From positions 1-35,397 of the forward strand of contig NZ_SIXF01000044.1 of assembly GCF_004310665.1 (NCBI RefSeq): 35,397 nucleotides of DNA, given 5' to 3'. The stretch is from Pedobacter kyonggii. GTDB lineage: Bacteria; Bacteroidota; Bacteroidia; Sphingobacteriales; Sphingobacteriaceae. Below the pieces are notes generated by a model that was not told the DNA's origin, made no database searches, and was given only the letters and a program-made list of their open reading frames with translations. The position numbers and the translations under genes are program-made. Shown here one piece after another: positions 7,162-15,078 of the stretch (position 1 is its first letter; every line of letters begins with the position of its first letter).

Positions 7162-8619
7162 ATGAGTTTAGGAACATCCGAAAACAATTACGAACTCGTT
7201 TCAGGACTAGAAATCCACGTTCAGTTAAATACCAACACTAAAATATTTTCTGCTGACAGTGCATCTTTCGGGGCTTTACCCAATCAAAATATATCTACGG
7301 TTTCACTGGCATTGCCTGGAGCCTTGCCTAAGTTAAATAAAGAAGTTGTAGCAAAAGCCATCCGTATTGGTCTGGCTTTAAACTGTACGATTAATCAGAG
7401 CAACCATTTTGATAGGAAAAACTATTTCTATGCCGACCTGCCAAAAGGATACCAGATTACACAGGATAACCAGCCGATCTGTGTTAACGGTTTTTTAGAG
7501 CTTCAACTGGCCGATGGCTCGACGAAGAAAATCGGAATCAATCGGATTCACCTGGAAGAAGATGCCGGAAAAAGCATCCACGATCAGGATGATAACTATT
7601 CGTTGGTTGATTTGAACCGTGCGGGTGTACCTTTAATCGAGATCGTAACCGAACCCGATATCCGCAGTTCGGAAGAGGCATCTGTTTTATTAAGTGAAAT
7701 CAGGAAACTGGTGAGGCATTTAAATGTAAGCGATGGCAATATGGAAGAAGGTAGTTTGCGTTGCGATGCCAATATTTCTATACGCCAACAGGGCACAACC
7801 GAATTTGGAACACGTTGCGAAGTAAAAAACCTAAACTCCATGCGTAACGTACGTAGAGCAATGGATTTCGAATTTGGCCGTCAGGTAGAAGTGATTAGCA
7901 ATGGAGGTAAGATTATTCAGAGCACACTAAATTTTGATGCTGATAAAGGCACTACATCACCGATGCGTACTAAAGAGGAGGCGAATGATTATCGTTATTT
8001 TTCAGATCCCGATCTGCAACCCATTTACATTTCTGATGATTGGTTAGCAGAGATTAAGTCTTTAATGCCAGCTTTACCAAATGAAATTTCTCAGCAGATG
8101 GTTTCAGAATTTGGGATCAGCAAGGCAGATGCAACGCTTTTTGCTGAAGATTTAGACCTGTTAAACTATTTTAACCAGGCGCAATTGGCTGTTCACAACA
8201 AAAAAAGCTTAATTAATTGGTTAATTGGCCCGATTAGAGCTGTTTTAAATGAAAAAGGGATTACGATCTCTGATTTCAAAGTTAATCCGGCACAACTGGC
8301 AGAAGCAATTAATCTGGTTGATGATAAAAAAATTACACAGCAAATTGCCATTCAACAATTATTACCTGCTGTTGAGCTAGAAGAAAATGCAAAAATTACC
8401 AATTTAGCACAATCGTTAAACTTACTGATCTCTGAAAACGGAGACGAATTAAGTAGTTTTATTGATGAAGTGTTAAATAAATACCCACAACAGGTAGAAG
8501 CGTACAAGAAAGGCAAAAAGGGCGTTTTAGGTTTGTTTGTTGGCGATGTAATGAAATTAGCCAAAGGAAAAGCTGATGCTAAAAAATTAAATGAATTAAT
8601 ACTTGAAAAACTGAAATAA
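7162..8619 (+). CDS. gatB: Aspartyl/glutamyl-tRNA(Asn/Gln) amidotransferase subunit B
   Basis: GatB is the kinase and amidotransferase-site subunit of GatCAB, which converts Glu-tRNA-Gln and Asp-tRNA-Asn to the amidated forms. The 485-residue length is full for the family. The N-terminal catalytic cradle is clear (GLEIHVQLNTNTKIFS, DLPKGYQITQ, RIHLEEDAGKS, LVDLNRAGVPLIEIVTEPD, LRCDANIS, EVKNLNS), and the C-terminal YqeY-like tail domain ends the protein (GLFVGDVMKLAKGKADAKKL). gatA and gatC are not in the window. The next gene starts in the stop codon (TAATG), so the two are translationally coupled. Confidence 0.98.
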   Translation: MSLGTSENNYELVSGLEIHVQLNTNTKIFSADSASFGALPNQNISTVSLALPGALPKLNKEVVAKAIRIGLALNCTINQSNHFDRKNYFYADLPKGYQITQDNQPICVNGFLELQLADGSTKKIGINRIHLEEDAGKSIHDQDDNYSLVDLNRAGVPLIEIVTEPDIRSSEEASVLLSEIRKLVRHLNVSDGNMEEGSLRCDANISIRQQGTTEFGTRCEVKNLNSMRNVRRAMDFEFGRQVEVISNGGKIIQSTLNFDADKGTTSPMRTKEEANDYRYFSDPDLQPIYISDDWLAEIKSLMPALPNEISQQMVSEFGISKADATLFAEDLDLLNYFNQAQLAVHNKKSLINWLIGPIRAVLNEKGITISDFKVNPAQLAEAINLVDDKKITQQIAIQQLLPAVELEENAKITNLAQSLNLLISENGDELSSFIDEVLNKYPQQVEAYKKGKKGVLGLFVGDVMKLAKGKADAKKLNELILEKLK

Positions 8620-9731
8620 TGAGATTAAAACAATTGAGTCTGATCATGCTGATCGCGATAGCTTTTACTGCATGTAAACCTAAAGATAGCTTTACGATTG
8701 ATGGAACTTTCCAAAATCCGGGTACGGAGAAGAAAGTATTTTTATACGGGATGCAAAATAGCAATATGGTTGCAATCGACTCCACCAATCTATCAGAAAA
8801 AGGAGAATTTAAATTCATCCGCAAAACTCCATCGGTTGATTTCTTTAGGATATCGGTAGGCAATCATGAGTTTATGTTAATTGCAAAAAATGGTGATGAC
8901 ATTAAATTAGAAGCAGATTTGGCCGATAAAACAATGGCTTATAAAATTTCGGGGGCAAATGAAGTAGATAAATTATCAGAACTGAATGCCATCAGAAATA
9001 ATTTTGCGAAACAGGTTGAAAAATTACAGGCCGATTTTGAAGCAAAAGTAGCAACACAACCACAAAACAGGGCTGCTGTGTTAGAAGCAATGAAACCTCA
9101 GTACGAATCGTACATCAATCAACTAAACACGCAGATCATAAAATTTGCTAAAGACAATAAAGGTACACTTGCCAGTTTCTATGCCATGAATACTTTGAGT
9201 CCGCAGGAATTTGAAGCAGAACTGGTGCAATTTGCGGACGAAGTGAAAGAAGAAATTAAAGGCAATGCTACAGTTGATACTTTTGTAAAACAGATGGCAC
9301 TTTTAAAAGCCGTTCAGGTAGGGCAGGTTGCTCCGGCATTTACCATTAATACAGCTGACAACAAACCAGTAAATTTATCAGACTATAAAGGAAAATACGT
9401 ACTAATTGATTTTTGGGCATCATGGTGCCAGCCTTGCCGTCAAGAAAATCCGAACGTGGTTAAGGTTTACAATAAATATAAAAATAAGAACTTTGATATC
9501 ATTGGCATTTCACTAGATACCGACAAAGCAGCATGGTTAGGCGCAGTGAAAGCAGACGAATTAACCTGGACGCACGTTTCGGAATTAAAAGATTTTAATG
9601 GTGTAACGGTAAAAAAATACCAGGTACAGGCTATCCCAACTTCTTACTTAATTGATCCCTCTGGTAAAATAATAGCAAAAAACCTGCGTGGCGATGAATT
9701 AGAGACGTTTTTAGCCAAAACGTTACTTTAA
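8619..9731 (+). CDS. TlpA/ResA-like thioredoxin-fold lipoprotein with DUF4369 domain
   Basis: The 370-residue product has a lipoprotein signal (LIAIAFTAC, lipid cysteine C19), an N-terminal DUF4369-like beta domain (FTIDGTFQNPGTEKKVFLYG), a helical linker around 120-225, and a C-terminal AhpC/TSA-thioredoxin domain with the redox motif WASWCQPC (C270, C273) and a cis-proline region QAIPTSYLID. It should be a membrane-anchored periplasmic thiol-disulfide reductase of the TlpA/ResA type, for example for cytochrome c or other secreted proteins; the partner is not shown by the context. It overlaps gatB by one base. Confidence 0.9.
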   Translation: MRLKQLSLIMLIAIAFTACKPKDSFTIDGTFQNPGTEKKVFLYGMQNSNMVAIDSTNLSEKGEFKFIRKTPSVDFFRISVGNHEFMLIAKNGDDIKLEADLADKTMAYKISGANEVDKLSELNAIRNNFAKQVEKLQADFEAKVATQPQNRAAVLEAMKPQYESYINQLNTQIIKFAKDNKGTLASFYAMNTLSPQEFEAELVQFADEVKEEIKGNATVDTFVKQMALLKAVQVGQVAPAFTINTADNKPVNLSDYKGKYVLIDFWASWCQPCRQENPNVVKVYNKYKNKNFDIIGISLDTDKAAWLGAVKADELTWTHVSELKDFNGVTVKKYQVQAIPTSYLIDPSGKIIAKNLRGDELETFLAKTLL

Positions 9732-9744
9732 AACAAATTCCATG

Positions 9745-9790
9745 TTAAACTAATTTAAGTAATTAACAATTTCTTAACTTAGGCTTAACT
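9745..9790 (+). promoter_or_regulatory. Array of TTAAC direct repeats before the response regulator
   Basis: TTAAC occurs at 9763, 9774 and 9785, exactly 11 bases apart; the last two are within identical heptamers CTTAACT. A TTAAAC at 9745 is off phase. An 11-bp spacing is the pattern bound by tandem PhoB/OmpR-family dimers, and the gene behind encodes such a protein, so autoregulation is a reasonable inference. Confidence 0.45.
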
Positions 9791-9834
9791 AAATATTGCA
9801 TCATAGACACTACTTTCGTAACAAATATTTAACT

Positions 9835-10524
9835 ATGAACAACGCAGGTCAGAAAATATTAATTGTTGATGATGAACCAGATATTCTGGAACTAATTGAA
9901 TATAACCTTAAAAAAGAGGGTTATCAGGTTTTCACAGCTACCAATGGCCAAGAAGGAATTACTGTTGCGAAAAAGGTACATCCAGATTTGATTATCCTGG
10001 ATATTATGATGCCTAAAATGGATGGAATCGAGGCTTGCCGTTTAATGCGTGCAATACCTGAATTCAAGAATACATTTATGGTTTTCTTAACCGCTAGAAG
10101 TGAAGAGTATTCTGAAATTGCAGGTTTTAATGTAGGTGCTGATGATTATATAGCAAAACCAATTAAGCCACGTGCTTTAGTTAGCCGCATTAATGCGATT
10201 TTAAGACGAAATACAGGAACAGAAGAAGTATCTGAAAACAAATTGGAAATTGGCGATTTAGTAATCGACCGTGAGGCTTATTTGGTTTTTCAAGGCGGTA
10301 ACAAAGTGGTATTGGCGAAAAAAGAATTTGAGCTTCTATACTTGTTGGCATCAAAACCAGGAAAAGTTTATACCCGCGAATCGATCCTTAAAAATATCTG
10401 GGAAGATTCGGTAGTAGTAACCAATAGAACTATTGATGTTCACATTCGTAAACTAAGAGAAAAATTAGGCGAAACTTATGTATCAACCGTAAAAGGGGTG
10501 GGTTATAAGTTTGAGCTATCTTAA
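9835..10524 (+). CDS. PhoB/OmpR-family response regulator
   Basis: The receiver domain (residues 1-122) has the acidic pocket D12-D13, phosphoacceptor D56 (ILDIMMPKMDG) and conserved K108 (AKPIKP). A winged-helix DNA-binding domain follows (ELLYLLASKPGKVYTRESIL, then VHIRKLREKLG and GVGYKFE). I chose ATG 9835, giving 229 residues, because the 13 codons upstream are not family-like and begin with TTG. No sensor kinase is adjacent, although homologues are often paired with PhoR-type kinases. Its targets are unknown. Confidence 0.93.
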   Translation: MNNAGQKILIVDDEPDILELIEYNLKKEGYQVFTATNGQEGITVAKKVHPDLIILDIMMPKMDGIEACRLMRAIPEFKNTFMVFLTARSEEYSEIAGFNVGADDYIAKPIKPRALVSRINAILRRNTGTEEVSENKLEIGDLVIDREAYLVFQGGNKVVLAKKEFELLYLLASKPGKVYTRESILKNIWEDSVVVTNRTIDVHIRKLREKLGETYVSTVKGVGYKFELS

Positions 10525-10552
10525 ATAGCTTTGCCATCGATAGACACAGATT

Positions 10553-10590
10553 AACACAGATTTTTTCTGATGATAATCTGTGTTTTTTTT
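10553..10590 (+). terminator. Terminator of the response-regulator gene
   Basis: The arms 10553-10562 (AACACAGATT) and 10575-10584 are perfectly complementary, with a 12-base loop, followed by eight T. A partial direct copy of the left arm (ACACAGATTA) lies just before it. Confidence 0.85.
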
Positions 10591-10594
10591 ATGC

Positions 10595-10715
10595 TGTCAT
10601 TCTGAGCACGAAGAATCCGTACCACTTACATTAAATACTCATTTCTTTTACCCAATTCTTTTATTTAACAACACATTCCATCGTTTGGGGATTCTTCACT
10701 GCGTTCAGAATGACA
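10595..10715. repeat. Inverted-repeat intergenic element (about 121 bp)
   Basis: The ends 10595-10617 (TGTCATTCTGAGCACGAAGA plus ATC) and 10690-10715 are inverted copies with a small indel. Translated, such elements give the spurious peptide strings seen in many genomes (HSEHEES, HCVQNDK). It looks like a MITE or paired REP sequence. Confidence 0.65.
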
Positions 10716-10784
10716 AAATATTTTGCTTGTTTTGGTCATCCTTTTTATCTGTGGTTAATTCCTTAACCAATAAAAATAAAATCG

Positions 10785-10792
10785 TATTTTTG
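10785..10792 (+). promoter_or_regulatory. -7 element of the rluA-like gene
   Basis: TATTTTTG matches TAnnTTTG exactly, with about 24 bases to the TTG start. An inverted repeat GGTTAA-N4-TTAACC lies just upstream at 10753-10768. Confidence 0.55.
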
Positions 10793-10815
10793 CGCTTCAT
10801 TAATTACAGCACAGT

Positions 10816-11538
10816 TTGAAGTTTCCAAATTTTAAAGACCTTATTCTTTTCGAAGACAACGATTTTATTGTTATCAATAAACCTCCATTTTTAGCCTCCC
10901 TCGATGAACGCGGTGGATCAGGAGAAACCAATGTATTACGTCTTGCCAAACAGTATAGCGATGATGCACAGGTTTGTCACCGTTTGGATAAAGAAACTTC
11001 TGGTGCTTTAATTATCGCCAAAAATCCTGAAGGTTATCGTCATGCCTCTATGCAGTTCGAAAGAAGGAAAGTGAATAAAACTTATCATGCGGTGGTAGAT
11101 GGGCACGTTATTTTCGACCAGTTAACAGTTGATCTTCCGATCTTGAACGATGGCAATAAAAATGTAACCATTGATAGGGCAGAAGGCAAAAGAGCTGAAA
11201 CCATTTTCGATTCGTTAAAATACTACAAACACTATACACTTGTTGAGTGCAAGCCAATAACCGGCCGTATGCACCAGATCCGTATCCACTTAGCAACACA
11301 AAGGGCAGCCATTGTTGGTGATGATATGTACAAAGGGAAACCTGTTTTTCTTTCGTCAATAAAGAGAGGTTATAAATTAACCAAAGGCGAAGAGGAGCAG
11401 CCCATTATGAAACGTTTCGCATTACATGCCAGACATTTGGTTTTTAAAGGATTAGATGACAAAGATATTGTGATTGATGCACCATACCCAAAAGATTTTG
11501 CAACCTTAATTAAGTTATTGGATAAATTTGATGCATAA
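10816..11538 (+). CDS. RluA-family pseudouridine synthase
   Basis: This 240-residue RNA-modifying enzyme isomerises uridine in rRNA or tRNA. The catalytic motif HRLDKETSG (D58) and the family blocks DNDFIVINKPP and PITGRMHQIRIHL are present, and VGDDMYKG follows. There is no N-terminal S4 domain. The start is a TTG at 10816: the first in-frame ATG comes only at about residue 76, after the catalytic aspartate, so a non-ATG start is required. The exact target nucleotide cannot be told from sequence. A second, more diverged family member (truC) is at 28744. Confidence 0.92.
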   Translation: MKFPNFKDLILFEDNDFIVINKPPFLASLDERGGSGETNVLRLAKQYSDDAQVCHRLDKETSGALIIAKNPEGYRHASMQFERRKVNKTYHAVVDGHVIFDQLTVDLPILNDGNKNVTIDRAEGKRAETIFDSLKYYKHYTLVECKPITGRMHQIRIHLATQRAAIVGDDMYKGKPVFLSSIKRGYKLTKGEEEQPIMKRFALHARHLVFKGLDDKDIVIDAPYPKDFATLIKLLDKFDA

Positions 11539-11575
11539 AACAGCCCTTTAAATTGGCTTATTTCGTTGTTTTTGT

Positions 11576-11583
11576 TACTTTTG
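11576..11583 (+). promoter_or_regulatory. -7 element of the ClC gene
   Basis: TACTTTTG matches TAnnTTTG exactly, 31 bases before the ATG. Confidence 0.5.
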
Positions 11584-11614
11584 GGCTATTAGCCCTCTAT
11601 TAAAAAACAATAGA

Positions 11615-13405
11615 ATGTACATCAGATTTGTAAATTACCTTGATAAGATTAATCAGTACCGAAAATCTAAAATATCAAACCGTAATTTCTTAATTATCCT
11701 TGCAGTAATTGTTGGGATTTTAGCAGGACTCGCAGCTGCCGTTTTAAAAAGTTTAACCCACCACATCGAAGAATTTCTTCAATCAGACTGGCACTGGAAA
11801 TATAAATACTACCTGTACTTTATATTTCCGATGATCGGTATTTTTTTAACGATTTTGTATATCAAATACTTTATCCGTAAAACAAAATTCGAAACAGGTT
11901 TAACCCCTTTGCTTTATGCCATTTCAAAAAAATCGAGTAAGGTAGAAGCACACAATATTTATTCGCAGATTATTACCGCAGCCGTTACGGTAGGTTTTGG
12001 TGGTTCAACAGGTTTGGAAGCACCAATTGTTACCAGTGGATCGGCAATAGGCTCAAACCTTGGCCGTTTACTCGGTTTATCTTATCGCGAAATTACCATG
12101 CTGGTGGCCTGTGGTGCGGCAGCCGGTATTGCAGGAGCATTTAACAGTCCAGTGGCTGGGATTGTTTTCGCTATCGAAATTTTATTGCCTGAGTTTACCA
12201 TTCCTGCATTTATCCCGCTTTTATTATCGGCTGCAACAGCTGCTGTAGTAGCAAGATTATTCTACACACAACAGCTTTTCTTTTTGGTTACCGAAGGATG
12301 GAAGGTAAACGCATTGTTTTATTATGTGATACTGGCTTGTTTTATTGGCTTGTTCTCCATTTATTTTACAAAAGCCAATTATGCCGTAAAAGGATTATTC
12401 TATAAAATAAAACATCCCTACACCAAAGTTATTGTAGGTGGTTTAATGTTAGGAGCTTTGGTATTTCTATTTCCAACTTTATATGGTGAAGGATATATTA
12501 CGATAAAAGGCTTATTAAAAGGTGATTACCATACAGTAATCAACAACAGTATTTTTGCTGATTATAGCTCGATTTCGGCTGTGGTTATATTGTTTACAGT
12601 AGTTACTATATTTATGAAATCGATAGCTACCCTGGTTACCTTAGGCGCTGGCGGTAATGGCGGAACATTTGCACCCAGTTTAATTATGGGTGGTTTAATC
12701 GGATTTATCTTTGCCTATGTGGTAAATCTATCTGGTTTGGCGCAATTAAACGTTTCGAACTTTATTGTTGCAGGTATGGCCGCTGCTTTAGGCTCGATTA
12801 TGCATGCTCCATTAACTGGAATCTTTCTGATTGCCGAAATTACGGGGGGGTATATTTTAATGGTTCCATTGATGATTACCACTGCAATTTCTTACGCCAT
12901 CAACCGCAGCTCGCAAAAACATTCTATTTATACTAAAGCACTTGCAGATAAGGGTGAATTATTATCTCATGAGGATAAGGATACAACGGTTTTAAACCAG
13001 ATGAAACTAAAGTATTTGATCGAGAAAACTTATCCTCAATTATTTATGAACGATCTGATTTCAGCTAAAATGAACGATATTATGCAATCGCATAAAAATA
13101 TTTGTGCTGTAACAGACGAACTGGGCGATTTTAAGGGGATTATTTACATAGAAGAACTATTTAATGAGATGATTAACCACCCTGAAAAGGAAAATTTGCA
13201 GGCTTCTTATTTGGTACAACCTGCACCGAACGCCATTACCGAAAATGATGATCTGAAAATGGTATTAAAGAAAATGGAGCAAGATAACGTATGGATTTTA
13301 CCTGTATTAACTGCGCAGAACCAATATTTGGGCTTCGTTTCTAAAACAGCAATTTTTAATAAATACCGGGCATTGCTGATGAGGCAGAATGATTATATGG
13401 GCTAA
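11615..13405 (+). CDS. ClC-family anion channel/transporter with CBS-pair domain
   Basis: The 596-residue inner-membrane protein has about ten hydrophobic helices followed by a cytoplasmic CBS pair (about residues 455-590). Family landmarks are GSTGLEAP (the gating glutamate equivalent E135, where E. coli ClC has GREGP), GAGGNGGTFAP (345-354) and Y439, aligned with E. coli Y445. Two differences stand out: the internal proton glutamate (E. coli E203) aligns with I189 in AIEILLPEF, and the GSGIP selectivity loop is replaced by FETGLTPLL. This suggests a passive channel or altered ion choice rather than 2:1 exchange, but that is inference from alignment by eye. Its stop codon lies in a repeat. 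Confidence 0.93.
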   Translation: MYIRFVNYLDKINQYRKSKISNRNFLIILAVIVGILAGLAAAVLKSLTHHIEEFLQSDWHWKYKYYLYFIFPMIGIFLTILYIKYFIRKTKFETGLTPLLYAISKKSSKVEAHNIYSQIITAAVTVGFGGSTGLEAPIVTSGSAIGSNLGRLLGLSYREITMLVACGAAAGIAGAFNSPVAGIVFAIEILLPEFTIPAFIPLLLSAATAAVVARLFYTQQLFFLVTEGWKVNALFYYVILACFIGLFSIYFTKANYAVKGLFYKIKHPYTKVIVGGLMLGALVFLFPTLYGEGYITIKGLLKGDYHTVINNSIFADYSSISAVVILFTVVTIFMKSIATLVTLGAGGNGGTFAPSLIMGGLIGFIFAYVVNLSGLAQLNVSNFIVAGMAAALGSIMHAPLTGIFLIAEITGGYILMVPLMITTAISYAINRSSQKHSIYTKALADKGELLSHEDKDTTVLNQMKLKYLIEKTYPQLFMNDLISAKMNDIMQSHKNICAVTDELGDFKGIIYIEELFNEMINHPEKENLQASYLVQPAPNAITENDDLKMVLKKMEQDNVWILPVLTAQNQYLGFVSKTAIFNKYRALLMRQNDYMG

Positions 13406-13571
13406 CCCCTAAATCCCCTTGAGGGGACTTCAAATTCCCATCCGTACATCATTTACTTCAACATAATTATCTTTAATAAAAAAAGTTGAAATGATTAAGA
13501 TAATCTGCTCATTCCAACTTTAAATTATAACAAAAAGTATAGTCGATCTCCCCTTTAGGGGTTGGGGGTTA
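13403..13571. repeat. Inverted-repeat element that supplies both neighbouring stop codons
   Basis: The left arm (TAACCCCTAAATCCCC, from 13403) and right arm (ending GGGGTTGGGGGTTA at 13571) are inverted, imperfect copies that frame about 110 bp of AT-rich DNA. TAA of the ClC gene (13403-13405) and TAA of the sigma-54 activator gene on the minus strand (13571-13569) are the two outer ends of the element. It contains a terminator hairpin. Confidence 0.7.
13483..13520. terminator. Bidirectional hairpin between convergent genes
   Basis: The arms 13483-13494 (AAGTTGAAATGA) and 13509-13520 (TCATTCCAACTT) pair over 12 bp with one mismatch. The minus-strand exit has a T run (TTTTTATTAAAG), so it best terminates the sigma-54 activator gene. 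Confidence 0.6.
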
Positions 13572-14972
13572 CTCAGCTCTTTTTAAACCAAACTTCTCAA
13601 TTTTACTATACAAATGACTTCTTTGGATGTCAATCTCATCAGCCGTTTTTGACACGTTCCAATTGTTTTTCTCCAATTTGAATTTGATAAATTCGCGCTC
13701 TGCATGATCTTTATAATCCTGGAAATTATTGAACGAATCGAAAGAAAAAGCCAGGCTCGAACCGCCAGCACCGGCAATCTGTGCACTGGTTGCTGCACCA
13801 ATGTTTGTACCGCCGCCTGGGTTAGCGAATGCACGTACATCATTTTCGGTAATTACCTTATCGCTCAAAATAATCAAACGCTCAATCATATTATGTAGCT
13901 CACGCACATTACCTGTCCAAGGTAAAGCTTGTAAAGCAGCCATACCACCATCATTTATTTTCTTAACCGGCATCCCATAATCGCTGCAGATATTCTCTAA
14001 AAAGTTCTGGGCAATAACAGGAATATCATCGGTACGCTCTGTTAAATGCGGAACATGGATATTGATTACATTTAACCGGTGATACAAATCCATACGGAAG
14101 TTACCATCTTCGATCTCTTTCAGTAAATCTTTATTGGTTGCCGCCAAAACACGAACATTTACTTCAATTTCCTTTTCACCACCTACACGAGAAATTTTAT
14201 GCTCTTGTAAGGCACGTAAAACTTTTGCCTGGGCGGAAAGGCTCATATCGCCAATCTCATCCAAAAATAAAGTACCTCCATTAGCTAGTTCAAATTTACC
14301 GATGCGTTGTTTCACAGCAGAGGTAAATGAACCTTTCTCGTGACCAAACAACTCACTTTCAATCAGTTCTGATGGAATAGCCGCACAGTTCACCTCAATT
14401 AAAGGGCTATCGGCACGGTTCGATTTTTCGTGTAACCAACGGGCTACTAATTCTTTACCACTACCATTTGCACCAGTAATTAACACTCGGGCTTCGGTAG
14501 GAGCTACACGCTCTATGGTTTCTTTAATTTTAGAAATGCTTTCCGATTCGCCTAAAATCTCTCGGGTTTTACTTGCTTTACGTTTTAAAACCTTGGTTTC
14601 GGTAACTAAATTTCCGCGGTCTAAACCATTGCGGACCGTAATTAATAAACGGTTTAAATCAGGTGGTTTCGAAATAAAATCGAAAGCTCCTTTTTTACTG
14701 GCTTCAATGGCAGTTTCGACTGTTCCATGACCAGATATCATAATGAATGGCAAATCGGGTTTAATGATCTGTGCCTGTTCGAGCACTTCCATACCATCCA
14801 TCTTATTCATCTTGATATCGCAAAGTACCAGGTCGAAATTTCCTTTTTTGATCATTTCGAGGCCATCAATACCATTATCGATATCTTCTACATCGTAATT
14901 TTCGTACTCCAGAATTTCGCGTAAGGTACTCCTTATCGCACGCTCATCGTCAATTATTAATAATTTAGCCAT
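13569..14972 (-). CDS. Sigma-54-dependent response regulator (NtrC family)
   Basis: The 467-residue activator has three domains: receiver (D8, D9, phosphoacceptor D52, K102), AAA+ ATPase (Walker A GANGSGKE 167-174, Walker B LFLDE 235-239) and a C-terminal Fis-type helix-turn-helix (about 430-467, VSKTADEIDIQRSHLYSKIE). It would activate RNA polymerase with sigma-54 from a distant enhancer. The sigma-54 contact loop, GAFTGA in most enhancer-binding proteins, is GSFTSA here (214-219); from memory this variant is frequent in Bacteroidota. No kinase is adjacent. A glycine/alanine-rich linker near 390-410 joins the AAA+ and DNA-binding domains. Confidence 0.95.
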   Translation of the reverse strand: MAKLLIIDDERAIRSTLREILEYENYDVEDIDNGIDGLEMIKKGNFDLVLCDIKMNKMDGMEVLEQAQIIKPDLPFIMISGHGTVETAIEASKKGAFDFISKPPDLNRLLITVRNGLDRGNLVTETKVLKRKASKTREILGESESISKIKETIERVAPTEARVLITGANGSGKELVARWLHEKSNRADSPLIEVNCAAIPSELIESELFGHEKGSFTSAVKQRIGKFELANGGTLFLDEIGDMSLSAQAKVLRALQEHKISRVGGEKEIEVNVRVLAATNKDLLKEIEDGNFRMDLYHRLNVINIHVPHLTERTDDIPVIAQNFLENICSDYGMPVKKINDGGMAALQALPWTGNVRELHNMIERLIILSDKVITENDVRAFANPGGGTNIGAATSAQIAGAGGSSLAFSFDSFNNFQDYKDHAEREFIKFKLEKNNWNVSKTADEIDIQRSHLYSKIEKFGLKRAE

Positions 14973-15000
14973 TAGAGATGTATCCTTTAATTTTGAAATG

Positions 15001-15008
15001 CGAATATA
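15001..15008 (-). promoter_or_regulatory. Possible -7 element of the sigma-54 activator gene
   Basis: On the minus strand TATATTCG differs from TAnnTTTG at one position and lies 29 bases before the start codon. The support is weak. Confidence 0.3.
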
Positions 15009-15078
15009 TTATTTTTTAATTAATGTATAGTTTTTTATACAATTAATACGCAATAAACCTTAAAAGATGAGAAAGGTT

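Noticed and set aside
10580-10819. Plus-strand ORF of 79 codons
   Set aside because: It translates an inverted-repeat element; strings such as HSEHEES and HCVQNDK are typical spurious products of these repeats.
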